Made by a program: the position numbers and the translations under genes. Shown piece by piece: positions 27,107 through 36,183 of a stretch of 64,000 nucleotides of DNA. Positions within the stretch are counted from its first letter, which is position 1, and each line of letters starts with the position of its first letter. A model generated the notes under the pieces. It was given only the letters and a program-made list of their open reading frames with translations, searched no databases and was not told the origin of the DNA. Origin of the DNA: Gammaproteobacteria bacterium (GTDB taxonomy: Bacteria; Pseudomonadota; Gammaproteobacteria; Pseudomonadales; Cellvibrionaceae); contig JAGKWO010000022.1 of NCBI GenBank assembly GCA_021151835.1, forward strand, positions 4,500-68,499. The letters run 5' to 3'.

Positions 27107-27514
27107 ATGATGAAAATAAATATTAAAATTTTCATGCTGATTATTTCGGTAACTGTTTTGGCTTCCCCTTGGATTTACTCGAGCGTGAGAAGCGAAAAAA
27201 TCAAAGTAGCCATTTCAAATTTAACTGCCTTGTGTTATTCGATTAATTCATTCCATGAAAAGAATGGCATTCTGCCGGAAACAGCTGACAGGCTATTGGA
27301 ATTGGCTTCTGATAAAAATAATGTTGACCTTGTCTATGCGAATGATTTTTTGACTGCGAGTAAAAGCAACTTACAATATAGTAAGTTGTCCGATCAGAGG
27401 TATGAAATTTTTTACGTTGAGAAGGGGTTGCTGTTTAAGCTGCCTGGTGTTTTTTGCGATTCAGATAGAGAAGGAAAAAATATCAGTTCAGGGTGGCGTG
27501 TAATTGTTCACTAG
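27107..27514 (+). CDS. membrane-anchored small protein, pseudopilin-like N-terminus
   Basis: 135 aa. One hydrophobic N-terminal segment (IFMLIISVTVLASPWIY) is followed by a soluble domain with LCYSINSFHEKNGILPETAD, a phrase reminiscent of the post-helix region of pseudopilin-like proteins, but there is no prepilin-peptidase G-F/E motif. Two cysteines are present. It is AT-rich and follows the small lipoprotein gene by 64 bp, so the two may be cotranscribed. Function is unknown. Confidence 0.55.
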   Translation: MMKINIKIFMLIISVTVLASPWIYSSVRSEKIKVAISNLTALCYSINSFHEKNGILPETADRLLELASDKNNVDLVYANDFLTASKSNLQYSKLSDQRYEIFYVEKGLLFKLPGVFCDSDREGKNISSGWRVIVH

Positions 27515-27550
27515 AGGAACAATAGGGCTTGAAATGGGTAGGGCGAGTAC

Positions 27551-27676
27551 GTAGGTTGGGCAGCCATGCCCAACAATACAAACCACAAAAGCAACACAGG
27601 GTTTTGGAAGAAATAAATATCCTATTGTTGAGTTGATCGGAAGTATCGAAATGTTGGGCATGGCTGCCCAACCTAC
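27551..27676. repeat. REP-like inverted repeat pair
   Basis: GTAGGTTGGGCAGCCATGCC (start of the arm 27551-27575) and its exact reverse complement (27652-27676) flank 76 bp. Each arm is itself partly palindromic (TTGGGCA...TGCCCAA). Related copies occur at 57420 and 61890-61961, so this is a dispersed family of palindromic elements. Confidence 0.85.
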
Positions 27677-27683
27677 TACTTCG

Positions 27684-27730
27684 TAAACAACAATTTCTCG
27701 ATTGGATCGAGAAATTGTTGTTACGTTTTT
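27684..27730. terminator. bidirectional terminator hairpin
   Basis: A 16-bp perfect stem (AACAACAATTTCTCGA at 27686-27701, with its complement at 27707-27722) and T-run, between convergent genes ending at 27514 and 27741. Confidence 0.82.
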
Positions 27731-27740
27731 GATTGGTGGA

Positions 27741-29777
27741 TTACAAGTTAGAAGACGACAATTTAAATCCGCCATCCGCAGCAGGATAGAGGTAATACAT
27801 TTTTCCACCGTACAACCAAATGGCGTAGGGTTTTTGATAGCTTCCGGATTGTGAATCAATAAATCCTTCTGGTTTTAAAATGGTTCGTTGGAAATCAACA
27901 AGATTATAGCTTTCAACACTCACGGCTGAACTATTCAGTTCCATTACTAAAATAATGACGCGGTTATTGATTTCATCAAACCACAGGCTTTGGGCGCGCA
28001 TCAATTCTGACGAAAATATACTCTTGCCTATTGATAGGTTGTCTGTGGATACCAGTTCGCCGCTTCTGGTAATCAAATATTTTCCATCCGGTGTTGGGTA
28101 CGCCGGGTAGGCCAAATTGATGGAGTTGATAGTCAATGCTTTAACGAGGCTGGGCGTTGATTGCGATACGTCAATTTTTTGCAGCGTGTTGAAATCCATT
28201 ATGTACAAGTTGTTTCCCTGCTTATCCAAAAATACATCCTGCTTTTGAAAAACCTGGTCGTTCATGGTGCCAAGTTTGGCTCCGGTTGATGCATTGTATG
28301 ATTGCAAACTGGTCCACTGCCCGGAACCGCCGCTAATCAATAATTTTCCGGTCGGGGTGATGGCAATCCCATACGGGTCTAGTGTCAGATCCAGCGTTTT
28401 TTGAATGCTTTCGGTTTCGGTATCCAGAATGGCAACGTAACCTTTTTGGTTTTCGAACCAGAAAGGATCGTGGTCATTTTTTTCCAGAATGGTGATGTAG
28501 AGTTTCTGGTTGTCGGGCGAGAGCGCTAATTTTTCCGGCGTCTTGTCAAACGAATAATATTTTTCGGTGATGCCTGTTGCTATATCCACCCTGAATAATT
28601 TTTTGGTATCGCTTTCCAATAAATAGAGTTTTCCGTGCGCCGTGTCAATTGCGGTACTGGTGATATTGATAGGGAATTCATTTGCTACAGCGTCTGTTAC
28701 CGGTGTTCCGGTATCGATCACATACAGCGATATATTCACTGGCGTTGGTTCATAATTTTTATCTTTGTCCTGGATCATCACGGTTGCGGTGCTCAATCCA
28801 TTGGGCAGGTTTTTATAATTAGCATTCACCGCTACCTGGACTGCGGTTTTATTAGTGGTGTTTCCGGCTGCTACTGACAGGTCGAGCCAATCAACATTTG
28901 ATGAAAGGGTCCAATCCAATTCATTGGATAAATTGCTGTTTATCGTCAAATTATTTTTCAGTGAAGGCAATTGCGATTCGCTGGAAATGGTAAAGGACAT
29001 CTCCTTCGTTGACGGTGAAAAAGGTTCCGGTAACACGGTATAGGTAACAGAAATTATTTTTTTAAACGCTTTGCCAAATGCGAATAGCTCTGCATTTCTT
29101 TTGTAAGTGCCCGCAGGCATTTCCTTTTTGATACTGAATGTGGCGGTGCCAGTTGTGCCCAGCCAATTGCTATCCACTTTTAACCAGTCCTCGTCGGGGA
29201 GCATGGTCCAGGTGGAACCATAGTAACCCACATTTTTTTCTGTCGTTAAGTTGACGACGACGGGTGTAGGAAAGGCGTGGTGTGCCGTCATTTTCAATTC
29301 AATATCATTGGGCGTTGCTTCATAGGAAATCCCATTCACTTTATAAGTGACATTAATTTTTTTTGGGCTGCCTGAATACTGTGATGTGCAACTTGTGTTT
29401 CTGCAGGCTTTCACCATAACGCTGCCGGTGTGGGTGCCCACGGGCAATTCGGCAGGATTGTTGGGCGTCAGGGTGAGGATGCCGCTATTGCCATTGATCT
29501 GCACGCTGGCGCCGGTGATTAATGTTGAGCCGGTAGCATCAACAGAAATAAATACATCGGAGTCGGGGTTCGCTAAATTGCCAGTGATTTGCACCGAGCC
29601 AACACCTGTACCAACGGTGCCTTCGATGTTGACGGCATCGGTTGAGATGGTGAAATCACCTTTTGCCGGCGGTTCTGTTCCGCCACCCGTGGGCGTTCCG
29701 CTACCGCCACCTCCGCCACCACCGCAGCCGTTCAAGAAAAATGTTACTAATGCCACTACGAAAAAACGCTGGATCAT
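27741..29777 (-). CDS. BACON/Ig-like plus beta-propeller lipoprotein
   Basis: 678 aa. A lipobox (FFLNGCGGGGGG) is followed by a Gly/Thr/Pro linker, then three Ig-like/BACON-like domains to about residue 360. These have repeated strands and Trp-containing phrases (STWTMLPDEDWLKVDSNWLG, WTLSSNVDWLDLSVAAGN). The C-terminal part has NHL/YVTN-like propeller phrases (HGKLYLLESDTKKLFRVDIA, KLALSPDNQKLYIT, DPYGIAITPTGKLLISGG). BACON-like domains are often carbohydrate- or mucin-associated; this one may bind surface glycans. It is probably an outer-membrane lipoprotein. There is no partner operon, and the function is unknown. Confidence 0.72.
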   Translation of the reverse strand: MIQRFFVVALVTFFLNGCGGGGGGGSGTPTGGGTEPPAKGDFTISTDAVNIEGTVGTGVGSVQITGNLANPDSDVFISVDATGSTLITGASVQINGNSGILTLTPNNPAELPVGTHTGSVMVKACRNTSCTSQYSGSPKKINVTYKVNGISYEATPNDIELKMTAHHAFPTPVVVNLTTEKNVGYYGSTWTMLPDEDWLKVDSNWLGTTGTATFSIKKEMPAGTYKRNAELFAFGKAFKKIISVTYTVLPEPFSPSTKEMSFTISSESQLPSLKNNLTINSNLSNELDWTLSSNVDWLDLSVAAGNTTNKTAVQVAVNANYKNLPNGLSTATVMIQDKDKNYEPTPVNISLYVIDTGTPVTDAVANEFPINITSTAIDTAHGKLYLLESDTKKLFRVDIATGITEKYYSFDKTPEKLALSPDNQKLYITILEKNDHDPFWFENQKGYVAILDTETESIQKTLDLTLDPYGIAITPTGKLLISGGSGQWTSLQSYNASTGAKLGTMNDQVFQKQDVFLDKQGNNLYIMDFNTLQKIDVSQSTPSLVKALTINSINLAYPAYPTPDGKYLITRSGELVSTDNLSIGKSIFSSELMRAQSLWFDEINNRVIILVMELNSSAVSVESYNLVDFQRTILKPEGFIDSQSGSYQKPYAIWLYGGKMYYLYPAADGGFKLSSSNL

Positions 29778-30222
29778 ATTGATTTCCCGTTCTGATAATC
29801 AGGTTATGTGTTATTTGGTTTGTTGGGGTATTTATTGTTTTCAGGTTCTTATTGGGAATGTTTCCGCTGAATGCGCAGGAAACACCAAGCTGCTGCCTGT
29901 TTAAATCGTGTGCTAGTAGTGGCACCTTAATCATCGCACAATAAATAGCCTGTCGGTAGCTCCGGCGTCGTTTTGTAACGGAATCGATACGGCATCACTT
30001 CGGCGTGTGCTTCCGGGTATCAAAGGATTTTTTTTCATTTCAATCAATTCCAGCCAAGTCCTTTGTCGCTTCCCTCCCGCTTCCTATACTTACCCGGTTC
30101 AAATTTGCAGGTATGGCTAATGATCACCGCAAGACCCGGCTAACAATCTCCAGGCGTTAGCACATTGACGCAGGGACGTTGGAATGTTGCTCGTAAACAA
30201 TCAATGAGGTTAAAGGTCAGCT
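29778..30222. other. intergenic region upstream of the peptidoglycan-hydrolase-like gene
   Basis: 445 bp between divergent genes. No repeat, RNA or convincing short gene was seen. AGGTTAAAGGTC just before 30223 may act as a weak ribosome site. Promoters of both flanking genes should lie here. Confidence 0.4.
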
Positions 30223-31698
30223 ATGAAGCTAAGCGAAACCCTTGGTAAAACGATCGCCGATTTTTGTAAAAACAATTTCACCGGTGCTGCAGAAAACCAT
30301 TGCGCACATTTTGTGTGCCATGTGCTCGAGCTGGATTCCGGCTACGATTGCAAAACACATAAAAATGGCAACCACCCCGGCGCCGGCTTGCGCGTGCAGG
30401 AACTTTTTGCGGAGTGCCCGCAGGTGGGCGATTGGAGTAGTGCACCGCAAGGCATGAAAATTGTATTCGTTACCGATAAAACGAATGTCGATCTGGCTGC
30501 GCACACCATGCGCAATATTCCCAAGAAACATGTTGGTATTTTTTCCGAAGGCCAGGTTTACCATTACTCGAACACGCAAGATATTGTTATCCGGCAAGCG
30601 CCAGCAGATTTTCTCGCCCGCTTCCAGAAAACATATGGTGGTAACCAGGCATTGTTTTTCGGTGTGTTTCCGCCGCGTTCGCGAATACCGGATTCAGAAG
30701 CCGGTGCGGCACCGGTTGTTCCTCCCGTGGTGGTAGCGAATGCGGTGGTCGCGCAGCCGGAGCCACGCATTCGGCAAGTTGCAACCTCCGCTGGAAAATT
30801 TGATTACTTCGCAACACTCCCGGGAGTAGCGGAGTATTACGTTGCGCGCAGCACAAAATATGAAGCGTTTAATGGCCTCGCACAACCGTCAAGCAAGGTG
30901 ACCGGCCCGCTTTATGCGAGCAGCGCTTTCGCAGAAGAATATGGCGCGGTGGCCGGGATCCTTGGTGTGATCTCCGCTGGCGAAAGCGGTGGTTACTTTA
31001 ATCGATTAAATACCTACGACCGTGCGGCATTTACATTCGGATTTTTTCAGTTGGCCGCACACACGCCGAATGACAATCTCATCTTGCTGTTTCGCCGGGC
31101 GGCGAACGAGAACGCCGCATTCCAGAAATTGTTTCCTGATTTAAAACTGGTTAACGGTGTTCTGCATCGCAACCTCGGGGCGCACGCGGTTAGCCTTGAA
31201 AATCAATACCCGCGGCCCGGGCATCCGAATGAGCAGAACCTGAAAGATTTTATGACGTATCTGAATGCGGATAGCGCGATCATTGATGCTACAGAATTAT
31301 CTGCCGCTGCTCGAATTGTCCATCTTGCAAACTCGGATGAGGTATTCAATCGATTGCAAGTGAATGTCGCGGCGCAAATCACCATGAGGAAGGTACGCGA
31401 TGCGTATAGCAACTGGTATAACCTGAATGGGGTTGCGGACCTTATTTGCGCTGCGATTGCGGATATCCATCACCAGGGGCGAGGAACTAAAACGGAAGTC
31501 AGGGCTGCACTTTCATCGGCGAGTAGCGTTCAGGAAAAAGTCAGTGCGCTCTGCAATATTGGTGCTGCTCAATACCCTGAGCGCTGTAAAACGTTGAAAC
31601 AGGCATTAACTAAAGCAGCAAACGATGGTTATTTGGGCGTGTCGGTTTTCGATAAGGCAAGCGGCTTGTTCAAGCCAAACCAGGGGTGGCCCGCATAA
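30223..31698 (+). CDS. two-domain peptidoglycan-hydrolase-like protein without signal peptide
   Basis: 491 aa. The N-terminal part resembles a Cys/His amidase of the NlpC/P60-CHAP type: ENHCAHFVCHVLEL with Cys27 and the later KKHVGIF with His103 are the expected catalytic pair. An Ala/Val/Pro linker (AAPVVPPVVVANAVVAQPE) leads to a lysozyme/transglycosylase-like domain with ISAGESGGYFNRLNTYDR, where Glu254 could be the catalytic acid, and FTFGFFQLAAHT. There is no signal peptide or TM segment, so delivery must be by lysis, a T6SS-type machine or intracellular targets. Both activities are predicted only. Confidence 0.68.
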   Translation: MKLSETLGKTIADFCKNNFTGAAENHCAHFVCHVLELDSGYDCKTHKNGNHPGAGLRVQELFAECPQVGDWSSAPQGMKIVFVTDKTNVDLAAHTMRNIPKKHVGIFSEGQVYHYSNTQDIVIRQAPADFLARFQKTYGGNQALFFGVFPPRSRIPDSEAGAAPVVPPVVVANAVVAQPEPRIRQVATSAGKFDYFATLPGVAEYYVARSTKYEAFNGLAQPSSKVTGPLYASSAFAEEYGAVAGILGVISAGESGGYFNRLNTYDRAAFTFGFFQLAAHTPNDNLILLFRRAANENAAFQKLFPDLKLVNGVLHRNLGAHAVSLENQYPRPGHPNEQNLKDFMTYLNADSAIIDATELSAAARIVHLANSDEVFNRLQVNVAAQITMRKVRDAYSNWYNLNGVADLICAAIADIHHQGRGTKTEVRAALSSASSVQEKVSALCNIGAAQYPERCKTLKQALTKAANDGYLGVSVFDKASGLFKPNQGWPA

Positions 31699-32330
31699 AC
31701 AGAGGCGCGCCTTATATTGGTTAATCCGGTTGTCACCAGACCAATGGGTATCGTGCACGATAAATTAATCGGCAAGCCAGATTCTTGATACCTACTTAGC
31801 CTATCAACTCGCACCAGCTATTCTGTATCGACAAAATAATTTTCTGCCAGGTTAACGCGAAATTTGCTGCCATAAAGCGTTCGTGTTTGCGATTCAAAGT
31901 GTGAGTTTCTGAATTTATTACCCCAGCACACTTTTTTGCTGAATTAACATGGCCAAATTAAACAATAAAAATACTGATGGCTATAAAAGCTGTTTTTGCG
32001 TTGTGGCTTGGATTTTATGATGGTTTTTCAAGAGTTTTCTGTCTTTTGGGCTTTAAACGTACAAGTTCTATTTTTATCCGTACTCGTTTTAATAGTTTTG
32101 TGAACAAAAAAATACAGTGCTTTCCTCGGCTTTTCTGATAACCCCGCAAGATATTATTCGCCAGTTAATAAATAAATATTTTAATTTTTTACATTTATTA
32201 AATGTTTGTTGCGCGATTTCTAATTCCTTGACTTAAAAACAAACCCTACCTAGCATTTCACGGTCATCAGCGCATTAATGTTTTTTTGCAAATTAAGGTG
32301 ACAATAACATATAAACGAAAGGAGTTTTCC
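31699..32330. other. long AT-rich non-coding region
   Basis: About 630 bp without a credible gene. The right half is very AT-rich and probably contains the promoter of the small secreted-protein gene at 32331. No stable hairpin, repeat or RNA gene was recognised. Confidence 0.45.
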
Positions 32331-32837
32331 ATGAAATTATTAAGAGCAATTGTTTCACTGTCTTTTTTCTTTTTTGCAGCGGCAATGTCATCAAGTTCAA
32401 GTGCAGCAACCGTTACCGTTAATTGTAACTGGCAACTAACAAGTGTTACTTCCGGGGCTTTGGGGCCTTATCATAATTATGTGTGTCACGATAATAACGT
32501 GGTTGTGGCTCAAAGCTACGTTTACACCGTTTACACTGTTCATGGTGTTTATACTGTTTGTGGTAGTTCAGCAGTCCAATCCGGCTATAGCGTTACTGAT
32601 TCCAATGCATGCTTTTCAACTGTTTTGAAAACTGTCCCTGATACCCCAACGCAATCTTGCGGCCCTAACGCAGGAAAACTTTATGGTGATGTGTTTGTTA
32701 GTGCGTATCCACAACAAACACCACAACCGTTCCCGGAAGCCCAGGTAAACGCGTTTTGCGGTTCGTGCGGTTACACAACGCAAGTATTGGGATCTGGCGC
32801 TTATGCAGCATCTCTAAGGGTTACATGCAAAAACTAA
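32331..32837 (+). CDS. small secreted Cys-containing protein
   Basis: 168 aa starting at 32331, with AAAGGAG eight bases upstream. A long signal peptide (IVSLSFFFFAAAMSSSSSAA) is cleaved before TVTVNCNW. The mature protein has several cysteines (CHDNN, CGSSAV, ACFSTVL, CGPNAG, FCGSCGYTTQ, RVTCK) that would form disulfides in the periplasm or outside. A strand-rich YVYTVYTVHGVYTVCG stretch is unusual. No family was recognised. Confidence 0.65.
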   Translation: MKLLRAIVSLSFFFFAAAMSSSSSAATVTVNCNWQLTSVTSGALGPYHNYVCHDNNVVVAQSYVYTVYTVHGVYTVCGSSAVQSGYSVTDSNACFSTVLKTVPDTPTQSCGPNAGKLYGDVFVSAYPQQTPQPFPEAQVNAFCGSCGYTTQVLGSGAYAASLRVTCKN

Positions 32838-32976
32838 TGTTTGAATAAAAAATATTCTGCATTATTTTATTTAAGGATGGTTTTTAAGGGCTTCCAGGAC
32901 GAAGCCCGTAAAAATAAAACGTGTTGCGGATTTTTTTGTGAATTTTAATCCTGTGTAATTTGATGTAATAGATTTT

Positions 32977-33939
32977 TTATTTGCCCCACATCCAGCGCAA
33001 TATTTCTGGCAATAAAACGCCACCGTGTTTGTCGGAATGATCGCCATCGCCCCACACATGTTTTACCTCGTAACGAGCTCCTTTATCTTTTTTCTCGTCG
33101 GCATTTTTGTTGGCCCAGAGTAATGCGGCGAGCATTTGCTGGTTGGCGAGGAACCAGTTGCCGTGTTCGTTATCGATATCATTACTGCCATCTTGCAGGA
33201 AAATTTTTAACGGACGTATAGGCGATTTGCGAATTAAACCGGGGTAGAGATCACCACCGGGGGTCATAGGTTTAGCGGTGGTTGCCGGTTGGTAACCGAT
33301 GGAGGTGTAACTGCCAATAATACTGATGACATTGCGGAAGGCATCGGGCCTATTCCAGGCGACGGTAAATGCGCAAATGGCACCGCTGCTGGTGCCGCCG
33401 ATAATCCGGTCTTGCGGTTTACTGCTGATCGCGTAGGTTTTTTCCAGCTGCGGCAATAATTCTTCCAGCAACATACGCGCATAATTATCGTTGAGTGCAT
33501 CGTATTCCTGTGCACGATGGTCGGGGTTGGACATATCCAGGTTATCAGGGTACGTCTCGCTCAAATTTCCCGGCGTAACAAATAAACCAATTGTGGGCGG
33601 GATAGCTTTTTGGTGGATTAAATTATCCAGCACCTCTGGCACGCGCAATGAACCGGTGGGATTTGTTGCGCGCTGGCCATCCTGAAACACCAGCAGGTTT
33701 AATGGCTTTTGGTGCAGGGTTTCATAATTCGCAGGGAGATAAACCCAATAACGGCGCACGGTATTTTTGAAAATTTTGCTGTGGAATTCGTAAGGGCCTT
33801 TGAGCGTGCCGTTAGGAACACCGGCTTGTTGTTGTGAATCGGCGGTAAATTGGTAGTCGCCGGGTTTGCGCTGTTCATCGGCATACGCCGGGTTAATTAA
33901 ATTTCCGAGGATTAACAGTGTGGCCAGGAGTTTTTTCAT
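32977..33939 (-). CDS. secreted alpha/beta-hydrolase esterase (CE1/enterochelin-esterase-like)
   Basis: 320 aa with a signal peptide (ATLLILGNLINPAYA). The fold is the putative esterase (PF00756) type: RYWVYLPANYE and LLVFQDGQR at the start, the nucleophile elbow GGTSSGAICAF, and a late GDGDHSDKHGG providing the histidine. Family members include feruloyl/acetylxylan esterases of family CE1, siderophore esterases and S-formylglutathione hydrolases. A secreted version in this setting fits polysaccharide side-chain deacylation, but the substrate is not predictable. Monocistronic. Confidence 0.8.
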   Translation of the reverse strand: MKKLLATLLILGNLINPAYADEQRKPGDYQFTADSQQQAGVPNGTLKGPYEFHSKIFKNTVRRYWVYLPANYETLHQKPLNLLVFQDGQRATNPTGSLRVPEVLDNLIHQKAIPPTIGLFVTPGNLSETYPDNLDMSNPDHRAQEYDALNDNYARMLLEELLPQLEKTYAISSKPQDRIIGGTSSGAICAFTVAWNRPDAFRNVISIIGSYTSIGYQPATTAKPMTPGGDLYPGLIRKSPIRPLKIFLQDGSNDIDNEHGNWFLANQQMLAALLWANKNADEKKDKGARYEVKHVWGDGDHSDKHGGVLLPEILRWMWGK

Positions 33940-34381
33940 AACAGAGTGCCTGTAGTGGTTTTTATGTTTATTGAGGGTGCGAGCTTATTAAAGCGTGTGG
34001 AAATTGGCAAAAACAAATGCTGGCTTTATAGCACACAATTGTACGTTGCTTGAGCACATGGTATATATGACAATGTTGTCATAAAGGAAAGGCGAACGGT
34101 TTTTCGCTTCATTCTTCATCGAAAGAAAATCTGCCGTAACAAGAATAATACGCGGCATATCGCCCATACAAACAGAACACGGACGCGAACCTCTAGAGAA
34201 AAGCGACTTGTGTAGTCCTGCGTTGTTCGTTAACGCATTCAGGTCCGTTGGCAGTTGAGTTACCACCCATTCCCTTTCAGGCCATCTCGGTCTGTGGGTT
34301 TCTATTTGCCAAAAAATTCCAGCTATTCAAATAACCATTCAAACGCAATAGCCGGTTAATTTTAATGAAGAGGACAGACCA
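33940..34381. other. intergenic region between esterase and chitinase genes, with an uncertain open frame
   Basis: 442 bp between divergent genes. On the minus strand 33988-34266 is open from a GTG (start MVTQLPTDLNAL, with CSVCMGDMPRIILV inside) but has no ribosome site and no recognised relative, so I do not call it a gene. A short palindrome TATGACAATGTTGTCATA lies at about 34066. GAGGAC at 34370 probably serves the chitinase start. Confidence 0.4.
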
Positions 34382-36082
34382 GTGAGAAAATTTCTATCAA
34401 CCTGCTTTTTATCAAACTCCTTTTTATCAATCCCCTTTCCAGCCCGCTCATTTCTATCAACTGCCGCAGGTATATGCCTGCTGGTGTTATCGTTTGAAAG
34501 CCATGCGATTAGTTGTGCGGGAATTCCGCAGTGGAATAGCACCGCGTCTTACGGTGGTGGCAGCCAGGTGCAGGAAGCGGGTAAGGCTTATAAAGCTAAC
34601 TGGTGGTCGCAGGGGAAGAGCCCGGCCAATTATTCCGGCCAGTGGCAAGAGTGGACGCTGTTAGGTGTGTGCGATGGTGCTTCATCGTCATCTATTAATT
34701 CCACGGTTCCTTCGTCATCGTCGCGTTCGTCGATTGTTCCTGCAAGCAGTTCGTTGTCGAGTGTGCGTTCCAGTGCTTCGGTGCTATCGAGTTCATCATC
34801 CAGCTCAGTAACTGGTGGCAATTGCACCGCACCGCAATATGTTGCGGGCACTGCTTACACGCTGGGGCAATTGGTGAAAAACGCGGGCAATGAATATCGT
34901 TGTACGGTTGCCGGCTGGTGTAGTTCCAGTGCTGATTGGGCCTATGCGCCTGGCACGGGTGCGCATTGGCAAATGGCATGGGAGTTGGTGCGCTCTTGTG
35001 CTACGGCATCATCCAGTGTGCTGCCCAGTTCAATCAGCAGTTCAGCGCGCTCATCGGTGAGTTCGACATCATCGAGTGTTGGCAACGGGCGGTATCGGAT
35101 TATTTCCGGTTACTGGCATAACTTTAATAATGGTTCGGGAGTAATTCCACTGGATCAGGTTTCCGATGCATTTGATGCGATCAATATTTCGTTCGCCGAA
35201 CCAACCGGGCGCGCACCGGGCGAAATTGGTTTTGTGCTCGATGCGGCATTTGATCCGGTTGCATTTAAGGCGGCAATTAAAGCCAAGCAAGCTGCCGGTA
35301 AAAAAATCATCATCAGCATTGGTGGTGCGAATGGCCAGGTACAATTGTCGACCGCCGCGGCGCGTGCGAATTTTGTGAATTCGATGAAAGCGATTATCGA
35401 CGAATATGGTTTTGATGGGCTTGATATCGATTTTGAGGGCCACTCATTATTTTTAAATTCTGGCGATAATGATTTCCGCAATCCCACCACGCCGGTTGTC
35501 GTAAATTTAATTGGTGCACTGAAAGATTTAACCAGCTATTACGGCGATAAATTTGTGCTGACCATGGCTCCGGAAACTTTCTTTGTGCAATTGGGTTATA
35601 GCTTCTACGGCGGAACCTGTGTCAGTTGCGATACACGCGCCGGTGCTTATTTGCCGGTGATTTATGCATTGCGCGACCAGCTTGATTGGTTGCAAGTGCA
35701 AAATTACAACTCGGGCGCAATCACTGGCACTGACAATAAATATCACACTATGGGTGGAGCGGATTTCCACATCGCTCTGGTTGATATGTTGCTGACCGGC
35801 TTTAAAGTGGCGGGCACTAATTTAACATTCCCGGCGCTGCGCCAGGATCAGGTGTTGATCGGGTTGCCGGCCAATGTCAATGCGGGTGGTGGATTTACCA
35901 GCGTGGCCGATGTGCAAACGGCGATGAATTGCCTGATCAAGGCGCAAGGCTGTACAACTTATCAACCGGCGCAGGCATGGACTAACTTGCGCGGATTGAT
36001 GACCTGGTCAGTTAATTGGGATAAATTCAATAACTTTGAGTTTTCTACCCGGCATCGCCAGTATCTGGATCAATTGCCGTGA
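34382..36082 (+). CDS. GH18 chitinase with two CBM5/12-like modules and serine linkers
   Basis: 566 aa from the GTG at 34382, with GAGGAC nine bases before it. After a signal region ending SFESHA come two chitin-binding modules of the CBM5/12 type at about 44-100 and 148-208 (IPQWNSTASYGGGSQVQEAG, then APQYVAGTAYTLGQLVKNAG), separated by poly-serine linkers typical of Cellvibrio secreted enzymes. The GH18 barrel follows from about 235 (ISGYWHNFNNGSG, IISIGGANG) with FDGLDIDFE, the catalytic DxxDxDxE at 345-352. It hydrolyses chitin outside the cell with retention through Glu352 as acid. The signal region contains a repeated FLS phrase. A terminator follows. Confidence 0.93.
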   Translation: MRKFLSTCFLSNSFLSIPFPARSFLSTAAGICLLVLSFESHAISCAGIPQWNSTASYGGGSQVQEAGKAYKANWWSQGKSPANYSGQWQEWTLLGVCDGASSSSINSTVPSSSSRSSIVPASSSLSSVRSSASVLSSSSSSSVTGGNCTAPQYVAGTAYTLGQLVKNAGNEYRCTVAGWCSSSADWAYAPGTGAHWQMAWELVRSCATASSSVLPSSISSSARSSVSSTSSSVGNGRYRIISGYWHNFNNGSGVIPLDQVSDAFDAINISFAEPTGRAPGEIGFVLDAAFDPVAFKAAIKAKQAAGKKIIISIGGANGQVQLSTAAARANFVNSMKAIIDEYGFDGLDIDFEGHSLFLNSGDNDFRNPTTPVVVNLIGALKDLTSYYGDKFVLTMAPETFFVQLGYSFYGGTCVSCDTRAGAYLPVIYALRDQLDWLQVQNYNSGAITGTDNKYHTMGGADFHIALVDMLLTGFKVAGTNLTFPALRQDQVLIGLPANVNAGGGFTSVADVQTAMNCLIKAQGCTTYQPAQAWTNLRGLMTWSVNWDKFNNFEFSTRHRQYLDQLP

Positions 36083-36123
36083 TCGGGGTTGAATCAGTTA
36101 TTGGAAAATAAATTAATAGCCTG

Positions 36124-36160
36124 AAAAAAACGGGGCGCATTAGCGCCCCGTTTTTTTTGC
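36124..36160. terminator. Rho-independent terminator between chitinase and opgH
   Basis: Perfect stem AAAAAAACGGGGCGC/GCGCCCCGTTTTTTT with an ATTA loop, between the converging ends of the chitinase and opgH genes. The A- and T-tracts on either side suggest function on both strands. Confidence 0.92.
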
Positions 36161-36183
36161 AGCAGCAATTTTTCTACACTATG

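Noticed and set aside
33988..34266. 92-codon minus-strand frame upstream of the esterase
   Set aside because: GTG start with no ribosome site, no recognised family; kept only as an unexplained open frame in the intergenic note.
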